A stretch of DNA of 64,000 nt from Deinococcus apachensis DSM 19763 (GCF_000381345.1 NZ_KB906398.1:558001-622000), one strand, 5' to 3'; numbered from the stretch's first letter, positions 1 to 13,806 are shown. A program made the numbers and translations. The notes: generated by a model not told the origin, from the sequence alone.

Positions 1-271
1 TGAAGTCCTGCAGGATCACGCGGGCGGGCTTGAAGGGGATCTCGACCTCCTCGTTGACGGGCTTCCAGCCCGCGACCGCCGTCACGTCCTCGCGGCGCAC
101 GTCGTAGTCGTTCGCCTCGCGCAGCACGCTCTCCAGCAGCACCTTGACGCTGAAGGGCAGCTTGGAGATGTCGTGCCCCTGCTCCTGGAGCCTACCCAGG
201 TTGTAGTAGTACAGAGTCTGTCCAGCCTTGGTGGTGAGCACGTCGCGCGCACCAAACAGATTCATCGCCAT
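1..271 (-). CDS. acnA: Aconitate hydratase A, N-terminal part (runs off the window)
   Basis: The reading frame covers the first 90 residues and continues beyond the left edge. It starts [10 protein letters not shown] and contains a block ([15 protein letters not shown], about residues 41-55) that is typical of the N-terminus of AcnA/IRP-type aconitases, which isomerise citrate to isocitrate in the TCA cycle. The start at 271 is supported by an AGGAGG Shine-Dalgarno about nine bases upstream; a second ATG two codons later is the alternative. The iron-sulfur ligands and the swivel domain lie outside the window, so function rests on the N-terminal match alone. Confidence 0.88.
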   Translation of the reverse strand, partial: MAMNLFGARDVLTTKAGQTLYYYNLGRLQEQGHDISKLPFSVKVLLESVLREANDYDVRREDVTAVAGWKPVNEEVEIPFKPARVILQDF

Positions 272-495
272 TTTCGGGTTCCTCCTTGCCCCTGCGGGCG
301 GGGTCGATGCCCACATGATAAGCCGCGGGGCACCAGGCGCACCCCGTTACTGTCACAGGCACGCTGTTACCACTTTGGGGACTACAAGAGTACGTCGCAT
401 CACGGCCCGGCGGGCGACCCCCGGCTTTGGGTCATTCCTTCACCCCTCACCACACCGTAGATGATCTGGCGCTTTCGGCTCCTCAGGGGACCTCC

Positions 496-501
496 TAGAC
501 T
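496..501 (+). promoter_or_regulatory. Leaderless -10 box of the APH-family gene
   Basis: TAGACT ends six bases before the ATG at 508, placing transcription start at or next to the first base of the start codon. No Shine-Dalgarno lies between. No good -35 is seen. Confidence 0.5.
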
Positions 502-507
502 TCCGGC

Positions 508-1491
508 ATGTCCTCACCAGGCAGCTCGTCCACCGCCCACTCGACTGAGCAGGACGGAATCGCCCGGCGGGTCCTGGGCCGCTACGGCCATGCAGACGCC
601 AGCATCACATGGGTTGGGCAGAGCGACACCACCGTCTACCGGGTGCACACCCCTTCCGGCGAACATCTCGCGCTGCGGCTGCACACGGCGGCCCGCCACG
701 GCAGGCAGGCCCTGGCCTCGGAACTACGCTGGCTGGACCAACTCGCCCGCGTCGCGCGTCTCCCCGTGCCGCAGCCGCAGCCCGTGCGGAGAGAGCCGGA
801 CGTGTGGGTCATGGAGGAACGAACGGGTGAGGGCATGGTCCTTCTCTGCACCCTGCTGTCATGGCTGGACGGCGAGGCCCTTCCGGGCGCCTTCAGCCCC
901 GAGCAAGCGGGGCAGGCCGGGGAACTCTTGGCGCACCTGCATACGCACTCGTCCGACTTCCTACCCCCAGGGGACTTCGAGCGGCCCAGATACGACGCGC
1001 CGTACTTCCTGGCCTGCTGGGCAGACCTGCGGCGGTCGTTGGGACCGGAGCACCTCACCGCCGAGCGGAGCGCTGCCCTGAGTGCTGACCTGGAGCGGCT
1101 GGCGGCCTCTCTGGGGAGGATGGAGGCCGTTCCCGGCGGGTTCGGGCTCATCCACGCTGATGCCCACCCCGGCAATTTCTTGCAGTCGGAAGGAGGCCTC
1201 CGTCTGCTCGACTTCGACCGCTGCGGCTGGGGGCCGTTCCTGCTCGACGTGGCGGGGGCCACCCTCGACCTTGAGGTGCCCGAGCGTGAGGTCTTTCTGG
1301 CCGCCTACACGCGGGTGCGCCCGTTGCCCCCGGGCCACGAGGCGCCCCTGAGGGCGCTCAAGGTTCTGGCGGCGGTGGAGAATCTCGCCTTCCTGGCGAG
1401 GCGACCTCACGAACTCCCGTTTGTGGTGGAGGCGCTGGATGTGGTCGAGGCGATGATGGCGTCACCGGACCACGCCTCTCCACCCCGGTAA
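508..1491 (+). CDS. Aminoglycoside phosphotransferase (APH)-family kinase
   Basis: This is a 327-residue protein of the APH/choline kinase fold. The catalytic loop is HADAHPGN at residues 216-223 (Asp218 as base, Asn223 for metal), followed by the DFD metal site at 235-237 in [10 protein letters not shown]. The family phosphorylates small molecules such as aminoglycosides, homoserine or fructosamine; nothing here decides the substrate, and a resistance role should not be assumed. It stands alone, with a TAGACT -10 box six bases before the ATG, so the mRNA is probably leaderless. Family is firm, substrate unknown. Confidence 0.85.
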   Translation: MSSPGSSSTAHSTEQDGIARRVLGRYGHADASITWVGQSDTTVYRVHTPSGEHLALRLHTAARHGRQALASELRWLDQLARVARLPVPQPQPVRREPDVWVMEERTGEGMVLLCTLLSWLDGEALPGAFSPEQAGQAGELLAHLHTHSSDFLPPGDFERPRYDAPYFLACWADLRRSLGPEHLTAERSAALSADLERLAASLGRMEAVPGGFGLIHADAHPGNFLQSEGGLRLLDFDRCGWGPFLLDVAGATLDLEVPEREVFLAAYTRVRPLPPGHEAPLRALKVLAAVENLAFLARRPHELPFVVEALDVVEAMMASPDHASPPR

Positions 1492-1634
1492 ACCTCCTTC
1501 ACGGTTGGAGGTCTGTCGCTGGGAGGGCCCCGGGACGTGGTCCGACCTCTCCCCCGCCCTTTTCAGGTACGCTAGTCCTGAACCAGCCGTTCGCCCCCAC
1601 CCCGACGCGCCGCCCGGCGCAGAGAGGAGCCGAC

Positions 1635-1961
1635 ATGAGCGCAGGCGACCCCACCCGAGGAACCGGCCCCCAGGACAACGTGCCGCAGGAGCAGGTGCAG
1701 ACGAACCCCAACTGGGACACGGGCGGCGAGAAGACGCCCAGCCGGGACCAGGAGGACCGCTACTGGGATCAGGTGGACGACGAGAACCGCGAGGCGGGCG
1801 AGAACACGCCGACGACGGGCCTCCCCGATGCCCCGAAGCCCAGCGCAGTGGGCCAGCATGACCGCAATCCCAGCACGTATGGAGGGATGGAACACGGTCA
1901 GCCCCCCAGCGGGGCCACGACGAACCCCGAGGAGACGGTGGACGCCAACGAGAAGATGTGA
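1635..1961 (+). CDS. Hydrophilic, probably disordered small protein
   Basis: This 108-residue protein is rich in Asn, Asp, Glu, Gly, Pro and Thr and has no hydrophobic core, signal peptide or membrane segment, so it is probably disordered in the cytoplasm. GAGAGGAG sits six bases before the ATG, a clear Shine-Dalgarno. A possible -10 (TACGCT, 1568-1573) lies about 60 bases upstream. I do not recognise a family. Small disordered proteins in desiccation-tolerant bacteria are sometimes stress-related, but that is only a guess here. Confidence 0.65.
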   Translation: MSAGDPTRGTGPQDNVPQEQVQTNPNWDTGGEKTPSRDQEDRYWDQVDDENREAGENTPTTGLPDAPKPSAVGQHDRNPSTYGGMEHGQPPSGATTNPEETVDANEKM

Positions 1962-2024
1962 GCGCGGCGAAAAGAGGGGGCGGGAGGAATCAGTTTCTTC
2001 CGCCCCCTCCCCTGTTCCTGGACT

Positions 2025-3086
<1,062 letters not shown>

Positions 3087-3214
3087 GCGGCATTTTCTCG
3101 TGTGCCCCTGCGCCCACCGTGGGTTCCCCCACCGTGGACCTGACCGGTTCTTCACGTTCGGAAGGGCCAAGAAAGGGTGAAGGCCGCGCCGCCCCCACCC
3201 CTTTTGTCAGTGAA

Positions 3215-3613
3215 TTACAGCCGCTCCAGCGTCTCCCGCGTGCGTTCGTTCCGCGCCTCGCCCGTGTTCAGGGTCGAGGCGGGCTCGAACAGCACGACCC
3301 AGACCTCCTCCGTTTCCGCGACGGGCAGGTGCTCCACCCCGCGCGGCACGACCTGGAATTCACCCTCGCCCAGCAGCACGTCGCGGTCCCGGAAGCGCAG
3401 TCGGAGCCTCCCCCGAATCACCCAGAACAGCTCGTCCTCGTGCTCGTGTTGGTGCCAGATGAATTCGCCCCGCAGCCGGGCGACCTTCACCTGCTGGCCG
3501 TTCAGCTCGGCGACGATGCGGGGATTCCAGGCGTCGTCAAAGAGGGCGAACTTCCCCGCGACGTTCACCGGCTCCGGGATGGTCAGTCCCTCCCCTCCTG
3601 CTTGCGGTTCCAT
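3215..3613 (-). CDS. Cupin-domain protein
   Basis: A 132-residue single-domain cupin. Motif 1 is visible as [15 protein letters not shown] (about residues 54-68), giving the His-His-Glu metal ligands; motif 2 is around [13 protein letters not shown] (about 88-100) with its His at 95. GGGAGGGAAGA precedes the ATG. The start overlaps the 3' end of the upstream aldo/keto reductase by 31 bases, so the two are almost certainly co-transcribed and perhaps translationally coupled. Single-domain cupins of this type range from metal-binding proteins to isomerases and dioxygenases; the function here is unknown. Confidence 0.85.
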   Translation of the reverse strand: MEPQAGGEGLTIPEPVNVAGKFALFDDAWNPRIVAELNGQQVKVARLRGEFIWHQHEHEDELFWVIRGRLRLRFRDRDVLLGEGEFQVVPRGVEHLPVAETEEVWVVLFEPASTLNTGEARNERTRETLERL

Positions 3614-4485
3614 TCTTCCCTCCCCACCGCGTCGAGCGCGCGGAAATCCTCGTCGGAGAGCTGCAGGCCCGCGGCGGCCACGTTTTCCTCCAGGTGCCGC
3701 ACCTTGCCCGTGCCGGGGATGGGCAGCATGACCGGGCTGCGCCGCAGCACCCAGGCGAGCGCGACCTGCGAGGGGGTGGCGTTCAAGCGCCGCGCGACCT
3801 CGCCCAGGACGCTGCCCTCGCGGGCGAGGCTCCCCGCCGCGAGGGGATACCAGGGAATGAACCCGATCCCCTCGCGCCCGCAGTGGTCGAGCACGTCCTC
3901 CGACTTGCGGTTCACCAGGTTGTAGAGGTTCTGCACGGTGGCGACCGGAAAGACGCGGCGGGCGGCCTCGATATCCTCGACGTTCACCTCGCTCAGGCCC
4001 GCAAGGCGGATCACGCCCCGGTCGATCAGCTCGCGGACGGCACCAAATTGCTCGTCGCGCGGCACCGCAGGGTCGATGCGGTGCAGTTGCCACAGGTCGA
4101 TACGCTCGACCCCCAGGCGGCGGCGGGAGATGTACGCCTGCTGAATCAGGTACTCCGGGCGGCCGCATGGGGGCCACACGTTCGGCCCCGTACGCGTCAG
4201 GCCGCCCTTGGTGGCGATCACGACCGCGTCGTAGGGGTGCAGCGCCTCGCGGATGAGTTCCTCGCTCACGGCCGGGCCGTAGGAGTCGGCGGTGTCGATA
4301 AAGTTGACGCCCAGTTCCGGCAGGCGGCGCAGGGTCGCCAGCGCGCCCTGGCGGTCGGCGGGGTCCCCCCAGATGCCGTCGCCGGTGACCCGCATGGCCC
4401 CGAAGCCCAGGCGGTTCACAGTCAGCTCCCCGCCAAGGCGGAAGGTGCCGCTCTGGGCGGCGTTCAGCGTGGTGGTGTTGGTCAT
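3583..4485 (-). CDS. Aldo/keto reductase
   Basis: A 300-residue NADPH-dependent oxidoreductase with a TIM barrel. The catalytic tetrad is complete: Asp64 and Tyr69 in [10 protein letters not shown], Lys93 in IATKGG, and His135 in LWQLHRID. The C-terminal cofactor segment (LPIPGT, about residue 255) is also present. The ATG at 4485 is preceded by GGAGAGGAC. The protein resembles the YajO/YdbC-like bacterial branch. It overlaps the cupin gene, which suggests they act on the same carbonyl compound, but no substrate can be named. Confidence 0.9.
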   Translation of the reverse strand: MTNTTTLNAAQSGTFRLGGELTVNRLGFGAMRVTGDGIWGDPADRQGALATLRRLPELGVNFIDTADSYGPAVSEELIREALHPYDAVVIATKGGLTRTGPNVWPPCGRPEYLIQQAYISRRRLGVERIDLWQLHRIDPAVPRDEQFGAVRELIDRGVIRLAGLSEVNVEDIEAARRVFPVATVQNLYNLVNRKSEDVLDHCGREGIGFIPWYPLAAGSLAREGSVLGEVARRLNATPSQVALAWVLRRSPVMLPIPGTGKVRHLEENVAAAGLQLSDEDFRALDAVGREEWNRKQEGRD

Positions 4486-4586
4486 GTCCTCTCCTCCACC
4501 CGGCATTCTGAGGGGCGAGGTGTGAGGGAAAGGTGGGGAGACCAAGAGAGCGTGGGGCGCCATCAGGTCCGCGTCTCCGCCTCCCG

Positions 4587-5279
4587 TCAAAAGCGCTCGC
4601 TGGACCGGGGCAGGTCCCAGGTAGGCCCCCGAAAGCCGAAGCGTTCGAAGATCTCCCGCGCCTCCTCCGTGGTCCACTTGTGCCAGTCCTCGTCCAGGTG
4701 TCGCCCGTACCACACCCGCGCAAAGTCGTACACCCGCTGGACGGGCTGGGCATCGCCGCGCGGCAGCGCGTGGCGCCCGGCCCAGGCGTCGATCTCCGCC
4801 TCGTTCCCGAAAAGCAGCATGGTCGTGCAGGTGAAGATGACGTTGTCCCACGCGCGGGCCATCGGGACGGGAAAGTGAACCCAGAGGTTCTCCCGCACGC
4901 GGTGATCGTCCACATGAACGGTCACCGGCTGCCCTTCCGCACCCAGGGTCGTCCGGATCGTCACGCCGTTTCCGCCCAGCAGGGCCGCCACTCCCAGGGA
5001 ACACCACGCGCAGTTGCCCCACCAGATTCGGTCACCCTGCCCGACCGCGAAGGGCGTGGGGGCCGTGGAAAACGGGTGGATGACCCACACCTCGGGGACA
5101 TGCGGATGCAGCACGACCCCGTGGTAGGCCTGAAGGTCCCGGAGGGCCTGGGCCATCACCTCGCCGTCCACGCCGAACCGCTCGGCGAGCCAGGCCCCCG
5201 CGGGGGCAAATCCCTGGTCGACCAGATGGCGAAGGATGGCGTGATGAAGCGCGGCGTGGGTGAGCACGGAGGCGGTCAT
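4587..5279 (-). CDS. Alkylmercury lyase (MerB)-like protein with altered active site
   Basis: The 230-residue protein follows the MerB layout: an N-terminal helical part (about 1-55), then a core with [20 protein letters not shown] (87-96) and [18 protein letters not shown] (149-166). MerB cleaves carbon-mercury bonds with two Cys and one Asp. Here the two positions matching Cys96 and Cys159 are Cys90 and Cys151, but the position matching Asp99 is Cys93. There is no merA, merR or merT nearby, so this is not a mercury operon. It may be a MerB relative with another substrate or only metal binding. Family is fairly sure; organomercurial lyase activity is doubtful. Confidence 0.72.
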   Translation of the reverse strand: MTASVLTHAALHHAILRHLVDQGFAPAGAWLAERFGVDGEVMAQALRDLQAYHGVVLHPHVPEVWVIHPFSTAPTPFAVGQGDRIWWGNCAWCSLGVAALLGGNGVTIRTTLGAEGQPVTVHVDDHRVRENLWVHFPVPMARAWDNVIFTCTTMLLFGNEAEIDAWAGRHALPRGDAQPVQRVYDFARVWYGRHLDEDWHKWTTEEAREIFERFGFRGPTWDLPRSSERF

Positions 5280-5366
5280 GTCCTACTGTGCCATAGCCGG
5301 ATGCGGGGAACATCTGGCCCGCCCCACCGCCATTCCGCCTCCCCTGGCCGGGGTCTTCCCGGGCTC

Positions 5367-6212
5367 TTAGCCCCCTTCCTCCGGCACCTCGCACGTCTCG
5401 CGGAAGACGAACTGCGGGAGCCGCTTGCGGTGGCGGCTGCTCCAGTCGATGGAGGGCCGCCTCTCGTCCCGCGGTAGATAGCCCAGGCGAAACACGGCCA
5501 TGAGTTCCAGGTCCCCCGGCACCCGCAGCAGTTCCCGGATCGCCTGCCACTGCCGCGGAAGCTCCATCGGCGTGCTGACGAACTGGATGCCCATGCCCAG
5601 CGCCCCCACCGCGTTCCAGATGTTCTCGACCGCCGCGCCCAGGCCGAACACCGAGTAAAAGCCGCTGAGTTCGCCCGGGCGGTACTCCGTCTTGTCGAGC
5701 AGCGCCGCCAGCAGCAGGGGGCTGCCCGCCACCAACTTGCGGTTGTCCTCGCCCAGTTTTTTGGGCACGCCGAGCTGCCGCATCAGCTTCAGGCCCATGT
5801 CGGAGAAGACCTGACGGGTGAAGGGCCGCAGCGGCCCCGGCAGGTGGTCGATGTGGATGCCGTCGCGCCGCTCCTCCATCTCGGCCTCCGAGAAGCGGAA
5901 GTAGCGGCGGTAGCGCTCGAAGAACACGCCCGCCTCGATGAGCTCGGTCATGCTCTCGCCCGAGATGTCCGCAACCTTGGAAATCGTCCCCGGGTCCTCA
6001 ATCAGCACGAACCGCCACGGCTGGCTGTTGAAGTGGCTGGGGGCCGCCTGCGCCACCCGCATCAGCAGGTGCTGGTGCTCGCGGCTGACCGGGTCGGGGC
6101 GAAAGGGGCCGTTGGTGGTGCGCCGGGCGAGCATGCCCTCGATCAGCCGCACGGGGGGCAGATCGGGGCCGGGCGGGGCGGCCCCAGGCCGGGAGACGGA
6201 CGAGGAGGTCAT
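5367..6212 (-). CDS. Nitroreductase-family flavoprotein
   Basis: This 281-residue protein carries the FMN-binding nitroreductase signature: [14 protein letters not shown] (about residues 29-42) for the phosphate end, [15 protein letters not shown] (57-71) for the flavin ring, and a C-terminal [11 protein letters not shown] (about 244-254). Such enzymes reduce nitro groups, quinones or flavins with NAD(P)H. The protein is longer than the usual 200-220 residues because of an insertion near 85-140 that is rich in charged residues. The gene stands alone with its own leaderless promoter. Substrate unknown. Confidence 0.85.
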   Translation of the reverse strand: MTSSSVSRPGAAPPGPDLPPVRLIEGMLARRTTNGPFRPDPVSREHQHLLMRVAQAAPSHFNSQPWRFVLIEDPGTISKVADISGESMTELIEAGVFFERYRRYFRFSEAEMEERRDGIHIDHLPGPLRPFTRQVFSDMGLKLMRQLGVPKKLGEDNRKLVAGSPLLLAALLDKTEYRPGELSGFYSVFGLGAAVENIWNAVGALGMGIQFVSTPMELPRQWQAIRELLRVPGDLELMAVFRLGYLPRDERRPSIDWSSRHRKRLPQFVFRETCEVPEEGG

Positions 6213-6219
6213 TGCCCCC

Positions 6220-6225
6220 AGGCTA
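6220..6225 (-). promoter_or_regulatory. Leaderless -10 box of the nitroreductase gene
   Basis: On the minus strand TAGCCT ends seven bases before the ATG at 6212. There is no Shine-Dalgarno in the gap. Confidence 0.45.
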
Positions 6226-6254
6226 GCGCGCCCAAGCTCGGCAGCTGTCCCGGC

Positions 6255-6578
6255 TCACCACGCGCCCCAGGCCCCCAGGCCAAAAGCCGCCGCACAGACG
6301 AGCGCCAACCGCCAGTGCGCCGCGCGCCCCGGCTGGGTGCGCGGCATGAGCAGCAGCAGCCCCAGCGTGGGCAGCAGCGCCCAGCCCCTCGTCCCGGCCC
6401 GCAGGCTGAGGAACGCCGCCAGCCCGACCATGACGCACACCGCGAAGAACAGCGCGTGGTGCGTCACCCGGGGAATGCCCCGCCGCCCCCGTTGCAGGCT
6501 CAGGCCCAGCGCGAGCAGCGCCGTCAGCAGCGCGGCGGCCAGCAGCAGGGCGAGGCGGTGGGCGTCCATCGCCGCCAT
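6255..6578 (-). CDS. Small membrane protein (about four segments)
   Basis: A 107-residue, Leu/Ala-rich protein with hydrophobic stretches at about residues 7-27, 41-59, 66-79 and 89-106, so it is an inner-membrane protein with probably four segments. I see no known family motif. Two ATGs are possible (6578 and 6569). It lies divergent from the lipoprotein gene at 6645, with only 66 bases between them, so their promoters are packed closely. Confidence 0.6.
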   Translation of the reverse strand: MAAMDAHRLALLLAAALLTALLALGLSLQRGRRGIPRVTHHALFFAVCVMVGLAAFLSLRAGTRGWALLPTLGLLLLMPRTQPGRAAHWRLALVCAAAFGLGAWGAW

Positions 6579-6631
6579 GCTCGCACACCGGCCAGCCCCC
6601 CGCCGGGACGTTCTCCCGTGTGGGGGCGGCG

Positions 6632-6637
6632 TATCCT
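6632..6637 (+). promoter_or_regulatory. Leaderless -10 box of the lipoprotein gene
   Basis: TATCCT ends seven bases before the ATG at 6645, with no Shine-Dalgarno between them. Confidence 0.5.
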
Positions 6638-6644
6638 GCGGCCC

Positions 6645-7109
6645 ATGCCCCGCCTGCCCGCCGTTCTCACCCTCGCCGCCCTGCTCTGCGTGGGAGCGAC
6701 CGCGTGTGGCCCGAAGGAGCAGGTCGACCTGACGGCCCGGGTGCTGTTCACCGCCAACGGCAGCTACGACGCCCAAGCCGATATCCGCGACCGGATCGGC
6801 GGCGTCCTGCGGCGGGTCGTCTGGACCACGCGGCCCCCGTTGGGGGCCCGCGCTGTCACCGTGCGGTTCGACGGCAACGCCCGTTCCACGATCTGGGAGA
6901 TGGAGATACAGGCCCCCGGCTTCAACGCGGCGGACCTCGCGGGGGAGGAGGCCCGAATCGTCAGGACGCCGAAGGGGGAGGCCGTCCATCCGACCTCGGG
7001 CCGCCTCGCGGACGTGCTGATCCTTCCCACGCCGGACGGGCTGCGCCTGCTGAGCCGCGGGTACGTGGCCGAGCAGGAACCGGCGCTGTATTCCGCCTTC
7101 GGACAGTGA
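6645..7109 (+). CDS. Lipoprotein of unknown function
   Basis: The 154-residue protein begins with a signal peptide and a lipobox ending GATA-Cys at Cys21, so it should be lipid-anchored after cleavage by signal peptidase II. The mature part is soluble and mixed alpha/beta by eye, with no recognised domain. It starts downstream of a TATCCT box with no Shine-Dalgarno. It converges on ndk, and the ndk terminator lies just after its stop codon. Confidence 0.7.
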   Translation: MPRLPAVLTLAALLCVGATACGPKEQVDLTARVLFTANGSYDAQADIRDRIGGVLRRVVWTTRPPLGARAVTVRFDGNARSTIWEMEIQAPGFNAADLAGEEARIVRTPKGEAVHPTSGRLADVLILPTPDGLRLLSRGYVAEQEPALYSAFGQ

Positions 7110-7144
7110 GGGAGGCGGCCTGCCGCCCACTTTCAACAGCCCGC

Positions 7145-7175
7145 GAAAAAGGCTGCCCCGGCCTGAGCCGGGGCA
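7145..7175 (-). terminator. Rho-independent terminator of ndk
   Basis: On the minus strand a perfect nine-base stem (TGCCCCGGC / GCCGGGGCA, four-base loop) is followed at once by GCCTTTTTC. It lies 35 bases after the ndk stop codon. Confidence 0.85.
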
Positions 7176-7209
7176 CCTGCCATCTGTTCCGGTTGCTGGA
7201 GTTGGCCGC

Positions 7210-7626
7210 TTACGCGAGCAGTTCGCCCTCGCCGAAGAACAGCGCCAGCTCGCGGGCCGCGCTCTCGGGCGAGTCGCTGCCGTGGGTCACGTTCTCGCCG
7301 GTCGTGGTGGCGAAGTCGGCGCGGATGCTGCCGGGAGCGGCGTTGGCGGGGTTGGTGGCTCCCATCATCGCGCGCCAGCCCGCGATGGCGTTCTCGCCCT
7401 CCAGCGCGATGGCGACGACCGGGCCGCCCGTGATGAAGTCGACGAGTTCCCCGAAGAAGGGGCGCTCGCGGTGCTCGCCGTAGTGGGTCTCGGCCACATC
7501 GCGGGGAATCAGCATCTGCTTCAGGCCGACCACGCGGTAGCCCTTGCGCTGGATGCGGGCGAGAATCTCGGGGGTCAGGCCGCGGCGCACGCCGTCGGGC
7601 TTGATCATGGCAAAGGTGCGTTCCAT
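7210..7626 (-). CDS. ndk: Nucleoside diphosphate kinase
   Basis: NDK transfers the gamma-phosphate from ATP to nucleoside diphosphates through a phospho-histidine. The 138-residue length is normal. It starts [13 protein letters not shown], has [16 protein letters not shown] in the middle, and the active-site His115 sits in [12 protein letters not shown]. It is a single gene ending at a strong terminator. On the minus strand TATCCT lies ten bases before the ATG, a likely promoter with almost no leader. Confidence 0.97.
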   Translation of the reverse strand: MERTFAMIKPDGVRRGLTPEILARIQRKGYRVVGLKQMLIPRDVAETHYGEHRERPFFGELVDFITGGPVVAIALEGENAIAGWRAMMGATNPANAAPGSIRADFATTTGENVTHGSDSPESAARELALFFGEGELLA

Positions 7627-7658
7627 ACCGCCCGCGAGGATAGCAGGGCGAGAGGCCC

Positions 7659-8465
7659 TCAGACCCGCCGGACCGGAATCTGCAACTCGGTCACCTGCCC
7701 CGCCTCATCCGTGCTCTGCTGGAGGTACACCTCGCGCACGGGTCCGGCGGAGACGAAGCCCTCCCGCGCCATCCAGGCGAGGAGGGCGGCGTAGGGCTCA
7801 CCCAACCGTTCATAGCTGCCCGTGTGAACGGTGGAGGCGACCTGGGTGGCGGGCAGTTCGGTGCGGTGAACCCTCCCACCCGGGAGGCCGGACTCCGGCA
7901 CCTCGCCCTCGAAGCCCTCAGCCACCTCCAGCTCGATCTGCTCCTCGCTCTGATAGCCCCCGCCGTGCCAGACCACGGCGCAGGGCTGGACGCACCGCAG
8001 TCCTGTCGACTCGAAGGCGCGCCCCAGCTCCCCGAACAGCTCTCCCATCGGGGCGGCGACGTGGCGGTAGTCGGGGGCCAGGCCCCGAGCGGCAAGGACG
8101 GGGTAGGCCGGAAGATCCTTGAGTTCGACCTGATAATGTTCCATACGTCGCTCCTGGCACAGCACCTCGTCGAGGCGCCGGATCTGCCCGTCGAGCGCGT
8201 CGCGCTGGGCCAGCAACTCGGCGCGGCGGCGGGCGAGGAGGGTGGTGGAGGGCAACCCGTCCGGGACCCGCCCGATCTCGTCGAGCGTGAGCCCCAGGGT
8301 CTTGAGGGCGAGGATGCGCCTCAGGCGCGCGAGTTGCGCGGGCGCGTACAGGCGGTGGCCGCTTTCCGTCGTGAGGGCGGGCTTGAGGAGGCCGAGGTCA
8401 TCGTAATGGTGCAGCGTGCGGACGCTGACCCCGGCCATGCGTGCCAATTCTCCGATTCTGAACAT
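7659..8465 (-). CDS. MerR-family regulator with GyrI-like effector domain
   Basis: The 268-residue protein has the MerR winged helix at 1-70 ([21 protein letters not shown], then LGLLKP), a dimerising coiled coil (about 75-120) and a C-terminal GyrI-like/AraC effector-binding domain (about 120-268). This is the TipAS/BmrR architecture: the C-terminal domain binds small hydrophobic or cationic drugs and the protein then untwists a promoter with a long 19-base spacer. No transporter lies next to it, so its target is not evident; it may regulate itself. A GGGGAAGG Shine-Dalgarno precedes the ATG. Confidence 0.88.
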   Translation of the reverse strand: MFRIGELARMAGVSVRTLHHYDDLGLLKPALTTESGHRLYAPAQLARLRRILALKTLGLTLDEIGRVPDGLPSTTLLARRRAELLAQRDALDGQIRRLDEVLCQERRMEHYQVELKDLPAYPVLAARGLAPDYRHVAAPMGELFGELGRAFESTGLRCVQPCAVVWHGGGYQSEEQIELEVAEGFEGEVPESGLPGGRVHRTELPATQVASTVHTGSYERLGEPYAALLAWMAREGFVSAGPVREVYLQQSTDEAGQVTELQIPVRRV

Positions 8466-8589
8466 ACCTTCCCCGCGCAGGGACCCTCATCCTGACGCCT
8501 CACGCGACGTTAGGATCAAGGGGGACACCGGACTCCCGGGCATGACGAACCCGGCCCCCAGCTCCAGGAGGGCCGGGCCTCGTTTCGCC

Positions 8590-10653
<2,064 letters not shown>

Positions 10654-10660
10654 GGGGGCG

Positions 10661-10666
10661 AGTATA
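10661..10666 (-). promoter_or_regulatory. Leaderless -10 box of the oligopeptidase gene
   Basis: TATACT on the minus strand ends seven bases before the ATG at 10653; it is the best -10 match in the window. No -35 match is obvious. Confidence 0.55.
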
Positions 10667-10752
10667 GAGAGCCCTGGATGAGACGGGACCGGAATGGTGG
10701 CTGGGCTAAACGGCGGATTGTGCCGCCCGGGGAGGCTGTGCTGTCCTGCCAC

Positions 10753-11760
10753 ATGGACGAGCGACAGCAGGTTCTTCCGCCCGGCGTGGTCCTCCACCGG
10801 GCGACGCCCGCCGACCTTCCGACCGTCGCGGCGTTCCTGACCCTGGCGCACCCCGAGTCCCCGGTCGCCCCCGAGGAGTTGGAGGCGCAGGACGCCCGCC
10901 GCCTGCCCGGCGAGCCGCACGTCCGCACCCTCGCCGTGCGGGAGGGCGGCCTCGTCGGTCTGGCCGAGACCGGCGTGCCCCGGATGGACAGCCACGACGG
11001 CTGGCTGGACGTGACCGTAAGGACGCTGCCCGAACTCGCCGGGGGCCCCCTCGCGCAGGCACTTCTCGCCCACGCCGAGGAGTATGCCCTCGCGCACGGC
11101 GCCCACACCCTGGTTACCCGTGTGCGCGAGGACTGGTGGGAAAAGTCCTTCTACGAGGCGCGCGGGTATACCGAACACGACCGCATGTGGGTCAGCACGC
11201 TCGACCTGCGGACGCTCGACCCCGCCCGGTTCGCCGGGCTGGAGGAGCGGGTGAGGGCGGCGGGCGTGCGAATCGCACCACTGAGTGAACTGGTGAGCGA
11301 CCTCGGCGAGGCCGCGCAGCGCCAGCTCTACGCCCTGGTCGCCGCCCTGCTCCGCGACGTGCCCACGACCACGCCGGTCAGCGTGTGGCCGTTCGAGGTC
11401 TGGCAGCGCCGAGTGCCCGACCGGATCAACCCGCAAGGTTTATTTCTCGCCGTGGCCCCCGATGGCGAGTGGGTGGGGCTGAGCGAGCTGTACCTCCCCA
11501 TCGCCACACGCCCGGGGACGCTGCACAACGGCCTGACAGGCGTCCTCCCAGCGTGGCGCGGGTGCGGCCTAGCCCTCGCCCTGAAGCTGGCCGCTGCCCG
11601 GGCGGGGCTCGCCCGGGGATTCACCCACTCCCGGACCAGCAACCACGCCATCAACCTCCCCATGCTCGCGGTCAACGAGCGGCTGGGCTTCGTGCGCGAG
11701 GCCGCGCTGGTGATGCTGACGCGGGAGGTCAGTGATTCGCGGCAGGCGGGGGGAGGCTGA
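10753..11760 (+). CDS. Tandem GNAT acetyltransferase
   Basis: This 335-residue protein holds two GNAT-like halves. The N-terminal half (about 10-165) has a degenerate acetyl-CoA site. The C-terminal half (about 170-330) has [19 protein letters not shown], a near-standard motif A (Gln/Arg-x-x-Gly), and a terminal [17 protein letters not shown] block typical of mycothiol-synthase-like double GNATs. Acetyl transfer to an amine is expected but the substrate is unknown. The ATG at 10753 was chosen because residues upstream belong to the divergent promoter region. Confidence 0.82.
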   Translation: MDERQQVLPPGVVLHRATPADLPTVAAFLTLAHPESPVAPEELEAQDARRLPGEPHVRTLAVREGGLVGLAETGVPRMDSHDGWLDVTVRTLPELAGGPLAQALLAHAEEYALAHGAHTLVTRVREDWWEKSFYEARGYTEHDRMWVSTLDLRTLDPARFAGLEERVRAAGVRIAPLSELVSDLGEAAQRQLYALVAALLRDVPTTTPVSVWPFEVWQRRVPDRINPQGLFLAVAPDGEWVGLSELYLPIATRPGTLHNGLTGVLPAWRGCGLALALKLAAARAGLARGFTHSRTSNHAINLPMLAVNERLGFVREAALVMLTREVSDSRQAGGG

Positions 11761-11769
11761 TCCCGGGCG

Positions 11770-12849
11770 TCAGCCGCCTTTCTGCAGCAGCATCGCGTCC
11801 CCCAGAGAGTAGAAGCGGTAGCTCCCCGCGAGCGCGGCGTCGTACGCGGCCCGGATGCGCTGCTCCCCGGCGAAGGCGGCGACGAGGAGCAGCAGGGTGG
11901 AACCCGGCAGATGCAGGTTGGTGATGAGCAGATCGGGCACGCGCAGAGGTATCCCCGGCGTGATGAAGATGCGGGTGTCTCCCTCGCCGGGATTCACGGT
12001 GCCGTCCTCGTTGGCGCTGCTCTCCAGCGCCCGAACGGTGGTCGTCCCCACGGCGATGACGCGCCGCCCCTCCGCCTTCGCCCGGTTGATCGCCGCTGCG
12101 GTACGCCCACTGATCGCGTACCGCTCGGCGTGCATCACGTGCTCGGCCACGGGGCCCGTGATAGGCCGGAACGTGCCTGCACCGACATGCAGGGTGAGGG
12201 TGTGGCGCTCCACCCCCGCCTCATCCAGCCGGGCGAGGAGTTCCGGGGTGAAGTGCAGCCCCGCCGTGGGTGCGGCCACACTCCCGGGCTCGCGGGCATA
12301 CACCGTCTGGTAGCGCTCGCGCCACGTCTCGTCGCTGTCCCCCGCGTCGATGTAGGGCGGGAGCGGCAACCGCCCGATCTCGTCCAGATGGGGCTTGAGG
12401 TCGTGATCAAAGCGCAGCAGACGGGCGCCGTCGGGGAGGGTGCCGACCACTTCCGCCCGGTGCTGTGTTCCCCCAGGCTGGCCCAGCCAAAGTTCCTTCC
12501 CGGCGCGCTTGGCGGGTTTGAGGTAGGCGGACCAGACGTTCGCCTCCTCCTCCCGCAGCAGGAGGACCTCGATCTGGCCGCCGCCGTGGCCGTTCACGAC
12601 CGGTTTGCGCGCCATCACCCGGGCGGGAATGACGCGGCTCTCGTTGAAGACGAGCAGGTCCCCGGCCTGCAGCAGCTCCGGCAACTCCCAGAAAACGTGG
12701 TGCTCGATCCGCTCCCGGACCACCATCAGCCGGGACGAGTCGCGCGGTTCGGCGCCCGTCTGCGCGATGCGCTCGGGGGGCAGCTCGAAGGCGAGGCGGG
12801 CGAGAACGGCGTCCGCATCAGGCCGGGTCATCGCAGCCACGTCTCCCAC
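11770..12849 (-). CDS. queA: S-adenosylmethionine:tRNA ribosyltransferase-isomerase
   Basis: QueA adds the epoxycyclopentanediol group from SAM to preQ1 at the wobble position of tRNA (queuosine pathway). The 359-residue length fits. Family blocks are visible: FELPPERIAQTGAEPRDSSR, YQTVYAREPGSVAAPTAGLHFT, VGAGTFRPI and GDTRIFITPG. An internal ATG at 12831 (MTRPDADAV) is an alternative start that may match the family better. It converges on the GNAT gene with only nine bases between the stop codons. Confidence 0.95.
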   Translation of the reverse strand: MGDVAAMTRPDADAVLARLAFELPPERIAQTGAEPRDSSRLMVVRERIEHHVFWELPELLQAGDLLVFNESRVIPARVMARKPVVNGHGGGQIEVLLLREEEANVWSAYLKPAKRAGKELWLGQPGGTQHRAEVVGTLPDGARLLRFDHDLKPHLDEIGRLPLPPYIDAGDSDETWRERYQTVYAREPGSVAAPTAGLHFTPELLARLDEAGVERHTLTLHVGAGTFRPITGPVAEHVMHAERYAISGRTAAAINRAKAEGRRVIAVGTTTVRALESSANEDGTVNPGEGDTRIFITPGIPLRVPDLLITNLHLPGSTLLLLVAAFAGEQRIRAAYDAALAGSYRFYSLGDAMLLQKGG

Positions 12850-12852
12850 CGG

Positions 12853-13398
<546 letters not shown>

Positions 13399-13562
13399 TG
13401 GGTGTTCTCCTGTTGGGTGGGGCTCGAAAAAGAGGGGCCGACGAAAAAGGGCCGCGCCGGACGGAGCGGGCGCGGGCAGCATAGAGCATCCGCCGGTTTT
13501 CCGGAGACGGAGGAGGTTCGGCCAGGGCAAGCGCGAAGTCCGGTTTTGGCAGGGCATGCCGC

Positions 13563-13690
13563 GGTCAACCCCTCAGTCCGCTTCGCGGACAGCCCCCCTG
13601 AAAGGGGAGCCAGGTCCGGCCTTGGCCCTCCGGGAAACTCGGGCTGTTGCCTCTCCCCCAGGGGAGGTGGCCCGCAGGGCCGGAGGGGTT
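13563..13690. repeat. Intergenic repeat-like element with nested hairpins
   Basis: The stretch between the NYN gene and the aminotransferase gene is non-coding and made of short inverted units such as TCCGCTTCGCGGA, CCCCTGAAAGGGG and CTCCCCCAGGGGAG. Such mosaics occur dispersed in Deinococcus genomes as small non-coding repeats. Copy number cannot be seen from one window. Confidence 0.5.
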
Positions 13691-13737
13691 GCTGTGCCGT
13701 TGGCCGTTGCCCTGGCATTTTGGCCGCCTCTCCAACC

Positions 13738-13806
13738 TGTCACCCTGAGCCGCAGGCGAAGGGTCTCGATGCGGCGTGGAGACGCTTCACTTCGTTCAGC
13801 ATGACA
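13738..13806 (+). repeat. Dispersed repeat, copy A
   Basis: The unit runs from CTGTCACCCTGAGC through CGAAGGGTCTC to CAGCATGACA, with complementary ends (gtcaccctgagc and the related cagcatgac). A diverged copy in opposite orientation lies at 15855-15912. Confidence 0.5.
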
